Made by a program: the position numbers and the translations under genes
Notes under the pieces: generated by a model
What the model saw: only the letters and a program-made list of their open reading frames with translations
What the model was told of the DNA's origin: nothing
Databases searched by the model: none
Shown here: in pieces, positions 55,950 through 64,000 of the stretch
Position numbering within the stretch: the first letter of the stretch is position 1
How the letters are laid out: every line of letters starts with the position of its first letter
Assembly (NCBI RefSeq): GCF_027257975.1
Contig: NZ_JANZKX010000005.1
Span: 362,278-426,277 of the forward strand
Source of the DNA: Pelomonas sp. BJYL3
GTDB taxonomy: Bacteria; Pseudomonadota; Gammaproteobacteria; Burkholderiales; Burkholderiaceae_C
Direction of reading: 5' to 3'
Length of the DNA: 64,000 nt

Positions 55950-56351
55950 ATGAGTGACATCCCCGCCAAGTCCCAGGCCGCAGCCCTGGCTGCCGCGCAG
56001 CCCGGTGGGGGCGCCCGCCCCAGCATGATGCAGCTGGTCTTCAAGGAGAAGGGCGCTCTGTATGCGGCCTACATCCCGGCCTTCGCCGACGGCGGGCTTT
56101 TCGTGCCCACGCCGCGCGAATACAAGCTGGGCGAAGACATCTATCTGATCCTCACCCTGCCGGACGACCCGCAGCGCTACCCCATTGCCGGCAAGGTGGC
56201 CTGGATCACGCCGGCCAACGCCTCGGGCGGCCGCACCCAGGGTGTGGGCGTCAAGTTCCCTGGCGACGAGAAGACCCGCCTGATCCGCCTGAAGATCGAG
56301 GAGATCCTGGGCACGGCCATCTCCTCCACGAAGCCAACGCAGACGCTCTGA
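55950..56351 (+). CDS. PilZ domain protein
   Basis: 133 residues: an Ala-rich start, then the PilZ domain of the type IV pilus kind (LYAAYIPAFADGGLFVPTPREYKLGEDIYLILTLPDD, GKVAWITPAN, GVGVKF). Like PilZ of Pseudomonas, it lacks the RxxxR c-di-GMP motif. Required for type IV pilus assembly in relatives. Its own pilus systems are in the same window. Confidence 0.9.
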   Translation: MSDIPAKSQAAALAAAQPGGGARPSMMQLVFKEKGALYAAYIPAFADGGLFVPTPREYKLGEDIYLILTLPDDPQRYPIAGKVAWITPANASGGRTQGVGVKFPGDEKTRLIRLKIEEILGTAISSTKPTQTL

Positions 56352-56462
56352 GCCGGCCTCGCCAGGAGCCGCCGCCGCGGGCTGCGGCATGATGTGCCTC
56401 CCGCGGGCTCCACGGGGCATGCCAGGCCCGGCGCGGTGCCAGGCGCCATCCATCGCAATGCC

Positions 56463-57242
56463 ATGTTCATCGATTCCCACTGCCATCTGAGCTTTCCCGA
56501 GCTCAGCGCCCAGCTGCCAGACATCCTCGCGGCCATGCAGACGGCGCAGGTCCGCCAGGCCCTGACCATCTGCACGACCATGGAGGAGTTCCCCAGCGTG
56601 CTTGCGCTGGCGCAGGCCCATGCCCAGCTCTTTGCGAGCGTGGGCGTGCACCCCGACAACGAAGACATCCATGAGCCCAGCGAGGATGAGCTCGTGGCTG
56701 CCAGCCAGCACGAGAAGGTGCTGGCCATCGGCGAGACCGGCCTGGACTACTACCGCCTCAACGGTCGCAGCCTGGACGACATGGAGTGGCAGCGCGAGCG
56801 CTTCCGCACCCACATCCGCGCAGCACGCCGGGCCGGCAAGCCGATGGTGATCCACACCCGCTCCAGCGCTGCCGACACCCTGCGCCTCCTCAACGAAGAA
56901 GGCGGCGAGCAGGCTGGCGGCGTCTTCCATTGCTTCACCGAAAGCCTGGACGTGGCCAAGGCCGCGGTGGACAGGGGCTACTACATCTCCTTCTCCGGCA
57001 TCCTCACCTTCAAGAACGCGGGCGATCTGCGCGAGGTGGCCGCGGCCCTGCCGCTGGACCACCTGCTGATCGAGACCGACAGCCCCTACCTGGCGCCCGT
57101 GCCCTACCGCGGCAAGACCAACAGCCCCGCCTACGTGCCCCATGTGGCCGCGCAGCTGGCCGCCATCAAGGGCCTCAGTGTGGAGGCCGTGGCCGAGGCC
57201 ACGACGGCCAACACGCGCCGCCTCTTCCGCATGCCGGCATGA
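56463..57242 (+). CDS. TatD family metal-dependent hydrolase
   Basis: 259 residues with every TatD metal motif: MFIDSHCHL, GVHPDN, IGETGLDYYR, VIHTRSS, GVFHCFTES and IETDSPYLAP. 3'-5' exonuclease or deacylase activity in the family. Overlaps the ankyrin gene by 4 nt. Confidence 0.94.
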   Translation: MFIDSHCHLSFPELSAQLPDILAAMQTAQVRQALTICTTMEEFPSVLALAQAHAQLFASVGVHPDNEDIHEPSEDELVAASQHEKVLAIGETGLDYYRLNGRSLDDMEWQRERFRTHIRAARRAGKPMVIHTRSSAADTLRLLNEEGGEQAGGVFHCFTESLDVAKAAVDRGYYISFSGILTFKNAGDLREVAAALPLDHLLIETDSPYLAPVPYRGKTNSPAYVPHVAAQLAAIKGLSVEAVAEATTANTRRLFRMPA

Positions 57243-57949
57243 GCAAGGCAGGGCGCTGGCTGCTGACGATCACCCTGGCTTCAGGCCTGACGGGGACGTT
57301 GGCGGCAGCCGCCGAGCCGCCGGCGCTGCCGGCACGCGTGTCCGTCTTCCGTGCCGCGACGGACGAGGAGTTTCGGGACCTGATGCTGGCGGCCGCCCGG
57401 GACCAGCCCAGCTTCGTGATGAAGCTGCTGCTGGCCGGCGTGGACCCCAACCAGGCCGATGCCCAGGGCAACACGCCCCTGCACAAGGCCATCATGGAGG
57501 AGTCCGAGCGGGTGGTGAAGCTGCTCCTCGACCACCCCCACACGGACGTCAATGCCCTGAACCAGGCCGGTGAGACGCCTGTGATGCTGGCCGCCCTGCG
57601 CGGCCGCCTGCCCTGGGTGCAGGCGCTGGTGCAGCGCGGGGCGCTGATCAACGAGGCTGGCTTCACGGCCCTGCATTACGCCTGCAGCGGGCCGGACAAC
57701 GGCGTCAGCGCCTGGCTGGTCGCGCAGGGTGCCGAGCTCGATGCCCGCTCGCCCAATGGCAGCACGCCGCTGATGATGGCCGCCGGCTACGGCTCGCCCG
57801 ACAGCGTGGACATCCTGCTGCAGGCCGGCGCCGATGCCAGCCTGGTCAATGACAAGGGCCTCAGCGCACTGGACTTCGCGCGGCAGTCCGGCCGGCCGGA
57901 GCTGGTGCGGCGCCTCCAGGCGGCCCTGCAGCCGCCGAATCCCTACTGA
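57239..57949 (+). CDS. Secreted ankyrin-repeat protein
   Basis: 236 residues: signal peptide (LLTITLASGLTGTLAAAAE, about 8-26), then five ankyrin repeats (GNTPLHKAIMEE, GETPVMLAALRG, GFTALHYACSG, GSTPLMMAAGYG, GLSALDFARQSG). Periplasmic protein-protein interaction is likely; partner unknown. Coupled to tatD. Confidence 0.9.
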   Translation: MSKAGRWLLTITLASGLTGTLAAAAEPPALPARVSVFRAATDEEFRDLMLAAARDQPSFVMKLLLAGVDPNQADAQGNTPLHKAIMEESERVVKLLLDHPHTDVNALNQAGETPVMLAALRGRLPWVQALVQRGALINEAGFTALHYACSGPDNGVSAWLVAQGAELDARSPNGSTPLMMAAGYGSPDSVDILLQAGADASLVNDKGLSALDFARQSGRPELVRRLQAALQPPNPY

Positions 57950-58105
57950 GCTGGGGGAGGGGAGCGCCGGGACGGCCGGCCCTGCACCTGACAGCCACGT
58001 CAGGTTTTTTCCGACACGCGCTTTGTCCGGTGCCCGACTGGGCCGGGGCGGCGGCTTTGCCTACAGTGGACCCATCACAAGGCGCCACGCCTGCAGGAGA
58101 CCCTG

Positions 58106-58384
58106 ATGTCCACCCGCCCGACCCCTTTCAGTGCCAATCCCTTCGCCATGCTGCTGGACCCCGAGCAGTACGCCCGCGAGGCGGCCCACTCCGACCGCCT
58201 GAACCGCCTGCGCAGCCGCATCTACCGGCCGCTGGACAAGCCCCTGATCCCCAAGGCCGTCAGTGCCGACCAGGCCGCCTTCGACCGCCTGGTCGACAGC
58301 AGCCGTGTCGCGCCTGAGGACTTCCTGGATGACGAAGGTATCGACGCGGGCATGCAGTCCGTGTCGGTCGAGGCCAGCCACTGA
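58106..58384 (+). CDS. Small hypothetical protein
   Basis: 92 residues, no recognised domain. Contains NPFAMLLDPEQYAREAAHSDRLNRLRSRIYRPLDKP and an acidic tail. AGGAG lies 6-10 nt before the ATG, and codon use is consistent with a real gene. Function unknown. Confidence 0.75.
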   Translation: MSTRPTPFSANPFAMLLDPEQYAREAAHSDRLNRLRSRIYRPLDKPLIPKAVSADQAAFDRLVDSSRVAPEDFLDDEGIDAGMQSVSVEASH

Positions 58385-58515
58385 GCCGCTTGGCAAGCCC
58401 CGCAGATACTGGGGCTTGCACGCTTGCGGCGAGGGCGGCATCGCGCACAATGCGGCCGGTCCCCGTCATGGCCAGCGTTGCGCTGCCCGGGAGGGCTGTT
58501 TCTCTGCTGTGCCGC

Positions 58516-59526
58516 ATGTCCCGTCTCCCTGGCTCCCACACTGTCCTGAACCGCCAGCGCCGATTGCTCGGCGCGGCCGGCCTGCTGGCCCTGGGGCTGC
58601 CCGTCTTGGCCCTGCCGCAGGGCGGCGGCAACGCCGCAGCGCTCACGCCGCAGACTGCTTCGCAGACCGCGACGCCGGTGCGCATCGAGGCCTCGCGCAC
58701 GCTCACGCGCATCCGTGACACGGGCGTGATCGTGATGGGCTACCGGCCCGCGTCCCTGCCGTTCTCCTACCTGGACGGGCGCCTGAAGCCGGTGGGCTAC
58801 TCGGTCGAGCTGTGCGAGCGGGTGATCGACGTCATCCGCGAACAGCTGCAGTTGCCGGACCTGGAGGTCAAGCAGATCGCCGTCAACTCGGCCACCCGCC
58901 TGCCCCTGGTCGCCAATGGCACGCTGGACCTGGAGTGCGGCATCACCACCCACACGGCCGAGCGCGCACGCAGCCAGTCCTTCTCGACGACCACCTATGT
59001 GGCGGAAAGCCGCCTGTTGTCTCGCCGCAGCCAGATGATGCGCACCGTCGAGGACCTGCGCGGCCTGACCGTGGCCTCGACCATTGGCACGACCAGCCTT
59101 CAGTACATGCACCAGCTCAATGTGCAGAAGGGCCTGGGCTTCCGCATCCTCGTGGGCCAGGACGATCAGGAGTCCTTCCGCCTGCTGCAGACCGGCCGCG
59201 CCGTGGCCTATGCCATGGACGACGTGCTGCTGCGCAGCCTGATCGCCCAGGTGCGCGATCCCCAGGAGTACTTCATCGCCGAGCAGGCGCTGTCGGTGGA
59301 GCCCTATGCCATCGGCCTGCCGGCCAATGATCCGGCCTTCAAGCGCCTCGTCGACGGCGTCATCATGAGCCTCTACCGCAGCGGCGAGATCCATGCGATC
59401 TACCAGCGCTGGTTCCAAAGCCCCATTCCCCCGCGCAACCTGAACCTGCAGCTACCGATGGGTGAGGCGTTCAAGCGCGTGATCGCAAAGCCGACGGATT
59501 CGCCGGATCCAGGGGCCTACCGCTGA
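58516..59526 (+). CDS. Amino acid ABC transporter substrate-binding protein (GltI-like)
   Basis: 336 residues: basic leader with hydrophobic core (LLGAAGLLALGLPVLALP, about 17-34), then a type II binding fold: GVIVMGYRPASLPFSYLD, PVGYSVELCERVIDVI, ATRLPLVANGTLDLECGITTHTAERA, TVASTIGTTSLQYMHQL and GRAVAYAMDD. Likely glutamate/aspartate family. No permease genes next to it. Confidence 0.9.
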   Translation: MSRLPGSHTVLNRQRRLLGAAGLLALGLPVLALPQGGGNAAALTPQTASQTATPVRIEASRTLTRIRDTGVIVMGYRPASLPFSYLDGRLKPVGYSVELCERVIDVIREQLQLPDLEVKQIAVNSATRLPLVANGTLDLECGITTHTAERARSQSFSTTTYVAESRLLSRRSQMMRTVEDLRGLTVASTIGTTSLQYMHQLNVQKGLGFRILVGQDDQESFRLLQTGRAVAYAMDDVLLRSLIAQVRDPQEYFIAEQALSVEPYAIGLPANDPAFKRLVDGVIMSLYRSGEIHAIYQRWFQSPIPPRNLNLQLPMGEAFKRVIAKPTDSPDPGAYR

Positions 59527-59868
59527 GCGAAACCGTACGCCAGCCCAGCGCTTCACGAAACGAAGGCAGGCCAGTTCCCGACTGGCTTCTGGCCGTGGTG
59601 GGGTGGTCGTGAAACAGGCATGGCCGCCTGCCTCGCCGCCTGTGGCTGGTCCGCCATTGCCTGTGCGGGCGCACTCCTGATCATTCGCCCCATCCGGCTG
59701 TGGGCTCGCTGGCCGGCCCTGCCGGGGACGGTTCTGGTGGGCCTCGCCCTGTGGCGGGTGTGCCACCCGTAGCCCTGGTCCTGATGCACTGAAGGGCTGC
59801 GGCCCTGCTCCCGGAAAGGCCCGGGGAGGGGCCTGCGTGGCCATCACAGGCGTTGCGGGCGCTCGCGT
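59527..59868. other. Convergent intergenic region
   Basis: 342 bases between the stops of the binding-protein gene and dctD. I see no supported gene, no clear terminator hairpin with a T-run and no repeat. Confidence 0.5.
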
Positions 59869-61215
59869 TCAACTGGCGCTTCGGAACCGCTCCAGCTCGA
59901 TCCCATGCCGATGCAGCTTGTCATAGAGCGTCTTCTTGGGCGTCCCCAGCAGCTCCATCACCGCGGGGATCTTGCCGTGGCAGCGGCGCAGGGCCTGCTC
60001 GATCAGGGTCTTCTCGATCAGGTCCATCTGCTTGGCCAGCGTCAGCGGGGCGGGCTCGATCAGCTGGGCCTCGTTGCCGCCGGCCAGGCCCAGCACGAAG
60101 CGGTCGGCGGCGTTGCGGATCTCGCGCACATTGCCGGGCCAGTCGTGGGACATCAGCTCGCGCAGGCGCTGCGGGTCCAGCTCCGGCGCGGGTCGCTCGT
60201 AGCGGGCCGCGGCCTGGGCGATGAAGTGCTGGAAGAGCAGGGGGATGTCCTCGCGGCGCTCGCGCAGGGGCGGCAGCGTGAGGGTGGCCACGTTGAGGCG
60301 GTAGTAGAGGTCGCCCCGGAACTGCTGGGCCTCGCTCATGGCCTTGAGGTCGGCCTTGGTGGCGGCGATCACGCGCACATTGATGGGCACCTCCTCGTTG
60401 GAGCCCAGGCGTTCCAGGCGGCGTTCCTGCAGCACCCGCAGCAGCTTGATCTGCAGAGGCACAGGCATGGTCTCGATCTCGTCCAGCAGCAAGGTGCCGC
60501 CGTTGGCGAACTCCAGCTTGCCCACGCGGCGCTTGGCGGCCGAGGTGAAGGCGCCGGGCTCATGGCCGAAGAGCTCGCTCTCGAAGAGGTTCTCGGGCAG
60601 GCCGCCGCAGTTGATGGCCACGAAATGCCGGTCGCGGCGCTTGCTCTGGTCATGCAGGCAGCGGGCGACCAGCTCCTTGCCGGTGCCCGTCTCGCCCAGG
60701 ATCATCACGTCGGCCGAGGTGTCGGCCAGGTTGAGGATCTGCTTGCGCACCTGCTGCATGGCACCGGACTGCCCCAGCAGCACGGCCTCGATGCCATTGG
60801 CGCGCTGCAGCTGCGAGCGCAGGTCGTCGACGGCATTGCGCAGCATGCGCTTGTCCAGCGCGCGCAGGGCGGTCTCGACGAAGCGCTCGGGCGCGAAGGG
60901 CTTCTCGATGAAGTCATAGGCGCCGATGCGCATGGCCTGCACCGCCATGGCGACGTCTCCGTGCGCGGTGATCAGCACCACGGGAATGCTGGGATCCACG
61001 TTCATCACGTGCTCCAGCAGGCGCATGCCGTCCATGCCGGGCAGGCGGACGTCACTCATCACCACGATCTGCGCGCCGGGCACGATCTCGGGCAGCGCCT
61101 CCTCGGCGGTGCCGCAGGCCTGGACCTCCAGCCCGGCCAGTTCCAGCGATTGCGACAGACTCAGCCGGACCGGCGGGTCGTCCTCGACGAAGAGAACCTT
61201 GTATCCCTCAAACAT
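59869..61215 (-). CDS. dctD: Sigma-54-dependent response regulator (DctD-like)
   Basis: 448 residues. Receiver domain (FVEDDPPVRLSL, phospho-Asp in SDVRLPGMDG at about 55), AAA+ domain (Walker A GETGTGKE, loop GAFTSA, Walker B GTLLLDEIETMP, Arg finger region LPPLRERREDIPLL), and a Fis-type helix-turn-helix (IPAVMELLGTPKKTLYDKLHRHG). The loop reads GAFTSA, not the usual GAFTGA (Ser codon at 60541-60543). ATG 61215 lies 1 nt after the dctB stop. Confidence 0.92.
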   Translation of the reverse strand: MFEGYKVLFVEDDPPVRLSLSQSLELAGLEVQACGTAEEALPEIVPGAQIVVMSDVRLPGMDGMRLLEHVMNVDPSIPVVLITAHGDVAMAVQAMRIGAYDFIEKPFAPERFVETALRALDKRMLRNAVDDLRSQLQRANGIEAVLLGQSGAMQQVRKQILNLADTSADVMILGETGTGKELVARCLHDQSKRRDRHFVAINCGGLPENLFESELFGHEPGAFTSAAKRRVGKLEFANGGTLLLDEIETMPVPLQIKLLRVLQERRLERLGSNEEVPINVRVIAATKADLKAMSEAQQFRGDLYYRLNVATLTLPPLRERREDIPLLFQHFIAQAAARYERPAPELDPQRLRELMSHDWPGNVREIRNAADRFVLGLAGGNEAQLIEPAPLTLAKQMDLIEKTLIEQALRRCHGKIPAVMELLGTPKKTLYDKLHRHGIELERFRSAS

Positions 61216-61216
61216 G

Positions 61217-63127
61217 TCATTCCCAGGCCAGATCAAACTCGAAACACATGCCGCCGGCCTCCGCGTGCGGCATGTCCTCGGGCGGTACAGCCCTGAGCGT
61301 ACCGCCGAATTCATGGACGATCTTCGACGAGATCACCAGCCCCAGCCCCAGGCCCTGGCCCGCGGGCTTGGTGGTGAAGAAGGGCTCGAACAGGCGCGGC
61401 ACCAGGGCAGGGTCCAGCCCTTTGCCGTTGTCGCGCACCTGCACGCGCACGCGCTCGCCATCGAGCCGGGCGCTGATCAACAGCCGCCGGGGCGAGACCT
61501 CGTCCATCGCATCGATGGCATTGCCCACGAGGTTCACCAGCACCTGCTCCAGGCGGTTGGCGTCCGCCTTGACACGCAGGTTCTCCGGTAGGGTCAGGTC
61601 TTGCCTGACTTCGACCTGGGCCGCACGCAGCCGGTGCTCCAGCAGCAGCAGCACGTTGGCGATGGCGGTCTGCAGCACGGCCGGCTCGGCGGCGTTCTCG
61701 GCCTTGCGGGCGAAGCTCTTGAGCTGGCGGGTGATGGCGGCCATGCGCTCCACCACGCTGTCGATGGCCTTGAGATTCTCGGCAACGGTCTGGGTGCGGC
61801 CGGCCTCCAGGAAGCGCAGGGTGTTGGCTGACAAGGCGCGCAGGGCGGTCAGCGGCTGGTTGAGCTCATGCGAGATGCCGGCGGACATCTGCCCCAGCAC
61901 GGCCAGCTTGCCCGCCTGCACCAGCTCGGTCTCGGCCTGCAGGGTCTGGGCGATCTGGCGCTTGAGCTCCTCGTTGGTGGCACGCAGCTCGCGGGTGCGG
62001 TGGTCCACCAGGCGTTCCAGCTCGCCGTGGGCCTTCTGCAGAGCTGTCTGGGCCTGGAAGACCTGGCGCAGGGCGCGGCGGCGCGAGGCCAGGTAGAGGC
62101 TCATCAGGCCCACGCTGGCGCCGAAAGCGCCACCGCCCCAGGTGGCGTAATGTGCCTGGCGCCAGACCTCGGCCGGGTCGGACAGGGTGACCAGGCGCAC
62201 CCCCAGCGGCGCCGCTGCGCGCTGCTGGGCCAGCAGCAGTCCGCCCTCGCGCAGGCCCTTGGCGGCAGGCACGGCGACCAGCAGGGCGTCCTGCTTCTCC
62301 ATGCCTTCGGTGTCCACGCCCATGCCCTGCAGATCGGCGCCGGGGTATCGGCCCGAGGCCTGCAGTGCGGCGCGCACCTCGGGCGTCACGTGGCCGAGGA
62401 TGCGGTACTTCCACTCGGGCACGGAGGACATGATCAGCACGTCGTTGTCGTCCACCACCAGCAGCTTCTCGCCGTGCGAGCGCAGGCCCAGGTCCACCCA
62501 GGTGGCCTCCAGCGGTGCGAGGTTGAGGCGCACCACCACGGCGGCCTGCAGCTGCCGCTGGCGCCGCACCAGGTGCAGCATGAAGTACTCGGTGCTGCCA
62601 TTGCCCTCGTTGACGGCGAAGAAGTGCTGGGCCTGGGCCTGCAGGGCGTCGCGCAGGCGGGCCTGCTCGCCGGCGCTCAAGGGGTTGTTGCCGGTGTTGC
62701 TGGCCTGGCTGCTGGCCAGCACATTGCCCTGGGCGTCCACCAGGTAGGAGGCGCTGGCGCCCGCGCGTACGGTGATGCGTGCCAGCTTCAGGTCGGCACG
62801 GCGGCGCAGGGTGGTGTCCTGGGGCTGGGCGATCAGGGCCTGCACCTCCTCGTCGATGGCGATCAGGTTGGGCAGGTAGTCGTGCCGCGCCAGTTCGGCC
62901 TCCAGCGCAGCGGTGTAGAGCTCCAGCCGCTCGCTGGCCACGGCGGCCAGCTGCGCCATGCCGGCGTTCTCGCTCAGGCGCTGGCCCAGCAGCATGCCCA
63001 GGGCCACCAGGCCCAGGGTCAGCCAGACATGGGCATTGGGCTTGCGCAGGCGTGCGGCCCAGCGCCGCCACCAGGGGCGGGTATCGGGCGGGGGCAGGGC
63101 TTGCAGCAGGGCAGGGGGCGCGCTCAT
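61217..63127 (-). CDS. dctB: Sensor histidine kinase (DctB-like)
   Basis: 636 residues: membrane helices at about 33-50 and 300-325 with a periplasmic double-PAS/Cache-type domain between, coiled coil, HisKA (GQMSAGISHELNQPLTALRA, phospho-His) and HATPase (VNLVGNAIDAMDE, DNGKGLDPALV, FEPFFTTKPAGQGLGLGLVIS). DctB of other bacteria senses C4-dicarboxylates with this sensor type. Forms a pair with the adjacent regulator. Confidence 0.93.
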   Translation of the reverse strand: MSAPPALLQALPPPDTRPWWRRWAARLRKPNAHVWLTLGLVALGMLLGQRLSENAGMAQLAAVASERLELYTAALEAELARHDYLPNLIAIDEEVQALIAQPQDTTLRRRADLKLARITVRAGASASYLVDAQGNVLASSQASNTGNNPLSAGEQARLRDALQAQAQHFFAVNEGNGSTEYFMLHLVRRQRQLQAAVVVRLNLAPLEATWVDLGLRSHGEKLLVVDDNDVLIMSSVPEWKYRILGHVTPEVRAALQASGRYPGADLQGMGVDTEGMEKQDALLVAVPAAKGLREGGLLLAQQRAAAPLGVRLVTLSDPAEVWRQAHYATWGGGAFGASVGLMSLYLASRRRALRQVFQAQTALQKAHGELERLVDHRTRELRATNEELKRQIAQTLQAETELVQAGKLAVLGQMSAGISHELNQPLTALRALSANTLRFLEAGRTQTVAENLKAIDSVVERMAAITRQLKSFARKAENAAEPAVLQTAIANVLLLLEHRLRAAQVEVRQDLTLPENLRVKADANRLEQVLVNLVGNAIDAMDEVSPRRLLISARLDGERVRVQVRDNGKGLDPALVPRLFEPFFTTKPAGQGLGLGLVISSKIVHEFGGTLRAVPPEDMPHAEAGGMCFEFDLAWE

Positions 63128-63370
63128 CAGGTGGCGTAGTGTGCCCAATCGCTGACGGGGTGTCGCGCCTGCGCCCCGTGTCGTGCCACCCCTGCTGCGG
63201 GCTGGGGTCGACCCGTCGGGCGCCCCGCGTGTGGATTTCCGCACAGGGGCTCGGCGGGCTGGGCGGAATTCCGCCCAGTTACGGTGGTGTGACGAACGAC
63301 ACCTTTCTACACAGGCAAGACTTGACCCCCGACAAAGCATTGCCGGACTGCGACTGGTCTTCGAAACAAA

Positions 63371-63415
63371 GGGTAAACACCAGGATTTCTGATCTGGTGA
63401 CCCTGGTGTTTACCC
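63371..63415. promoter_or_regulatory. 14-bp inverted repeat, candidate activator site
   Basis: GGGTAAACACCAGG (63371-63384) and CCTGGTGTTTACCC (63402-63415) are exact complements separated by 17 nt. It lies 16 nt upstream of the -24 box of the livH promoter. Confidence 0.75.
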
Positions 63416-63430
63416 GGAATTCCTGCGACA

Positions 63431-63446
63431 TGGCACGGCTCGTGCA
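63431..63446 (+). promoter_or_regulatory. Sigma-54 (-24/-12) promoter of livH
   Basis: TGGCACGGCTCGTGCA matches TGGCACG-N4-TTGCA at all but one position; GG and GC are spaced by exactly 10 nt. Transcription would begin near 63457, about 50 nt before the livH ATG. Confidence 0.8.
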
Positions 63447-63505
63447 GTAACTATGCCCAGTGGGGCGGCCGTTTCGCCCGGCAAAAAAGCAAAGGAAGAC
63501 CTGTT

Positions 63506-64000
63506 ATGGAGACTTTTCTGCAACAGATCATCAATGGCCTGGTGCTCGGGAGCATGTATGCGCTCGTGGCACTGGGCTACACGATGGTCTACGGCATCAT
63601 CAACCTCATCAATTTCGCCCACGGCGAGATCCTGATGGCTGGTGCACTCACCAGCTGGACGGTCGTCACGCTGCTGGCTGACGCCGGCCTGCCGGGCTGG
63701 GCGCTGATGGTGATCGCGCTGATGTGCGCGGTGGCCGTGTGCACCTTCCTGAACTTTGCGATCGAGAAGATCGCCTACCGCCCGCTGCGCAACGCGCCGC
63801 GCCTGGCGCCGCTGATCACGGCGATGGGCATGTCGCTGCTGCTGCAGACGCTGGCGATGATCGTGTGGAAGCCGAATCCGAAGCCCTTCCCGCTGCTGCT
63901 GCCCACTGAGCCCTTCAACCTGGGCGGCCCGGTGATCACGGTGACGCAGGTGCTGATCCTGGTGCTGACGGTGGTGATCCTGGCGGCGCTGATGTACCTG
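63506..64000 (+). CDS. livH: Branched-chain amino acid ABC permease LivH, N-terminal part
   Basis: 165 residues, cut by the window edge. METFLQQIINGLVLGSMYALVALGYTMVYGIINLINFAHGEILMAGA is the LivH signature; further helices follow at about 55-80, 100-115 and 145-165, with RPLRNAPRLAPLITAMGMSLLLQ. AAAGGAAG lies 7-14 nt before the ATG. Probably the first gene of a liv or related ABC operon. Confidence 0.93.
   Translation, partial: METFLQQIINGLVLGSMYALVALGYTMVYGIINLINFAHGEILMAGALTSWTVVTLLADAGLPGWALMVIALMCAVAVCTFLNFAIEKIAYRPLRNAPRLAPLITAMGMSLLLQTLAMIVWKPNPKPFPLLLPTEPFNLGGPVITVTQVLILVLTVVILAALMYL

Larger units (their letters stand above)
63128..63505. other. Divergent control region between dctB and livH
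   Basis: 378 bases without a gene. It contains a copy of the dispersed motif (63314-63331), a 14-bp perfect inverted repeat (63371-63415) and a sigma-54 promoter (63431-63446). Confidence 0.8.

Overview
The window is about 64 kb of high-GC chromosomal DNA from a betaproteobacterium, most likely order Burkholderiales (Comamonadaceae/Sphaerotilaceae-like). This placement rests on gene neighbourhoods (ybgC-tolQRA, ribD/ribBA/ribH/nusB, nrdR-glyA, mltG-tmk-holB-pilZ-tatD), a RibBA-type fusion with a degenerate GTP cyclohydrolase half, a bufferin (DUF2282/DUF692/DUF2063/DoxX) operon, and the codon bias. It is inference from content; no 16S gene is present. I see no tRNA, rRNA, CRISPR array, integrase or insertion sequence.

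Layout. 1-9763: an MSHA-type pilus locus on the minus strand (tandem ATPases, platform protein MshG, then pilins MshA/C/D/O/P and the start of an MshQ-like protein), with one unknown membrane-protein gene on the opposite strand. 10023-13455: an ECF sigma factor and zinc-finger anti-sigma factor divergent from a four-gene bufferin operon (copper/metal protection). 13492-17358: tolA, tolR, tolQ, ybgC and an aminotransferase, without tolB-pal. 17421-21238: nusB and riboflavin genes. 21589-26832: a second prepilin operon (FimT, PilE, PilW, PilX and PilV-like) with in-frame minisatellites and long leaders. 26967-32829: nrdR, glyA, a lytic transglycosylase, ubiD and a YdcF protein. 32971-38418: msrA, a MacB/LolCD-like ABC exporter and a ZnuD-like TonB receptor. 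38437-45414: housekeeping (pdxH, MobA-like, suhB, trmJ, cysE, mogA, darP, pmbA). 45687-49839: an orphan TRAP binding protein, aceA and an iron-dependent alcohol dehydrogenase. 49950-57949: a hydrolase, a thioesterase-GNAT fusion, ygfZ, and the mltG-tmk-holB-pilZ-tatD-ankyrin run. 58106-64000: a small unknown protein, a glutamate-type binding protein, a DctB/DctD-like two-component system, and a divergent branched-chain amino acid permease behind a clear sigma-54 promoter.

The most unusual signals are non-coding or repeat-based. They are: a chain of nested hairpins upstream of aceA; a 14-bp inverted repeat plus a -24/-12 promoter between dctB and livH; an inverted repeat that would mask the ribosome binding site of the TRAP gene; a 24-unit pentanucleotide array; a 15-bp in-frame minisatellite in a pilin gene; a dispersed motif GGCAAGACCTG(A/G)CCCC seen at least eleven times; and a pilus ATPase with four MshEN-like repeats at an exact 30-residue period.
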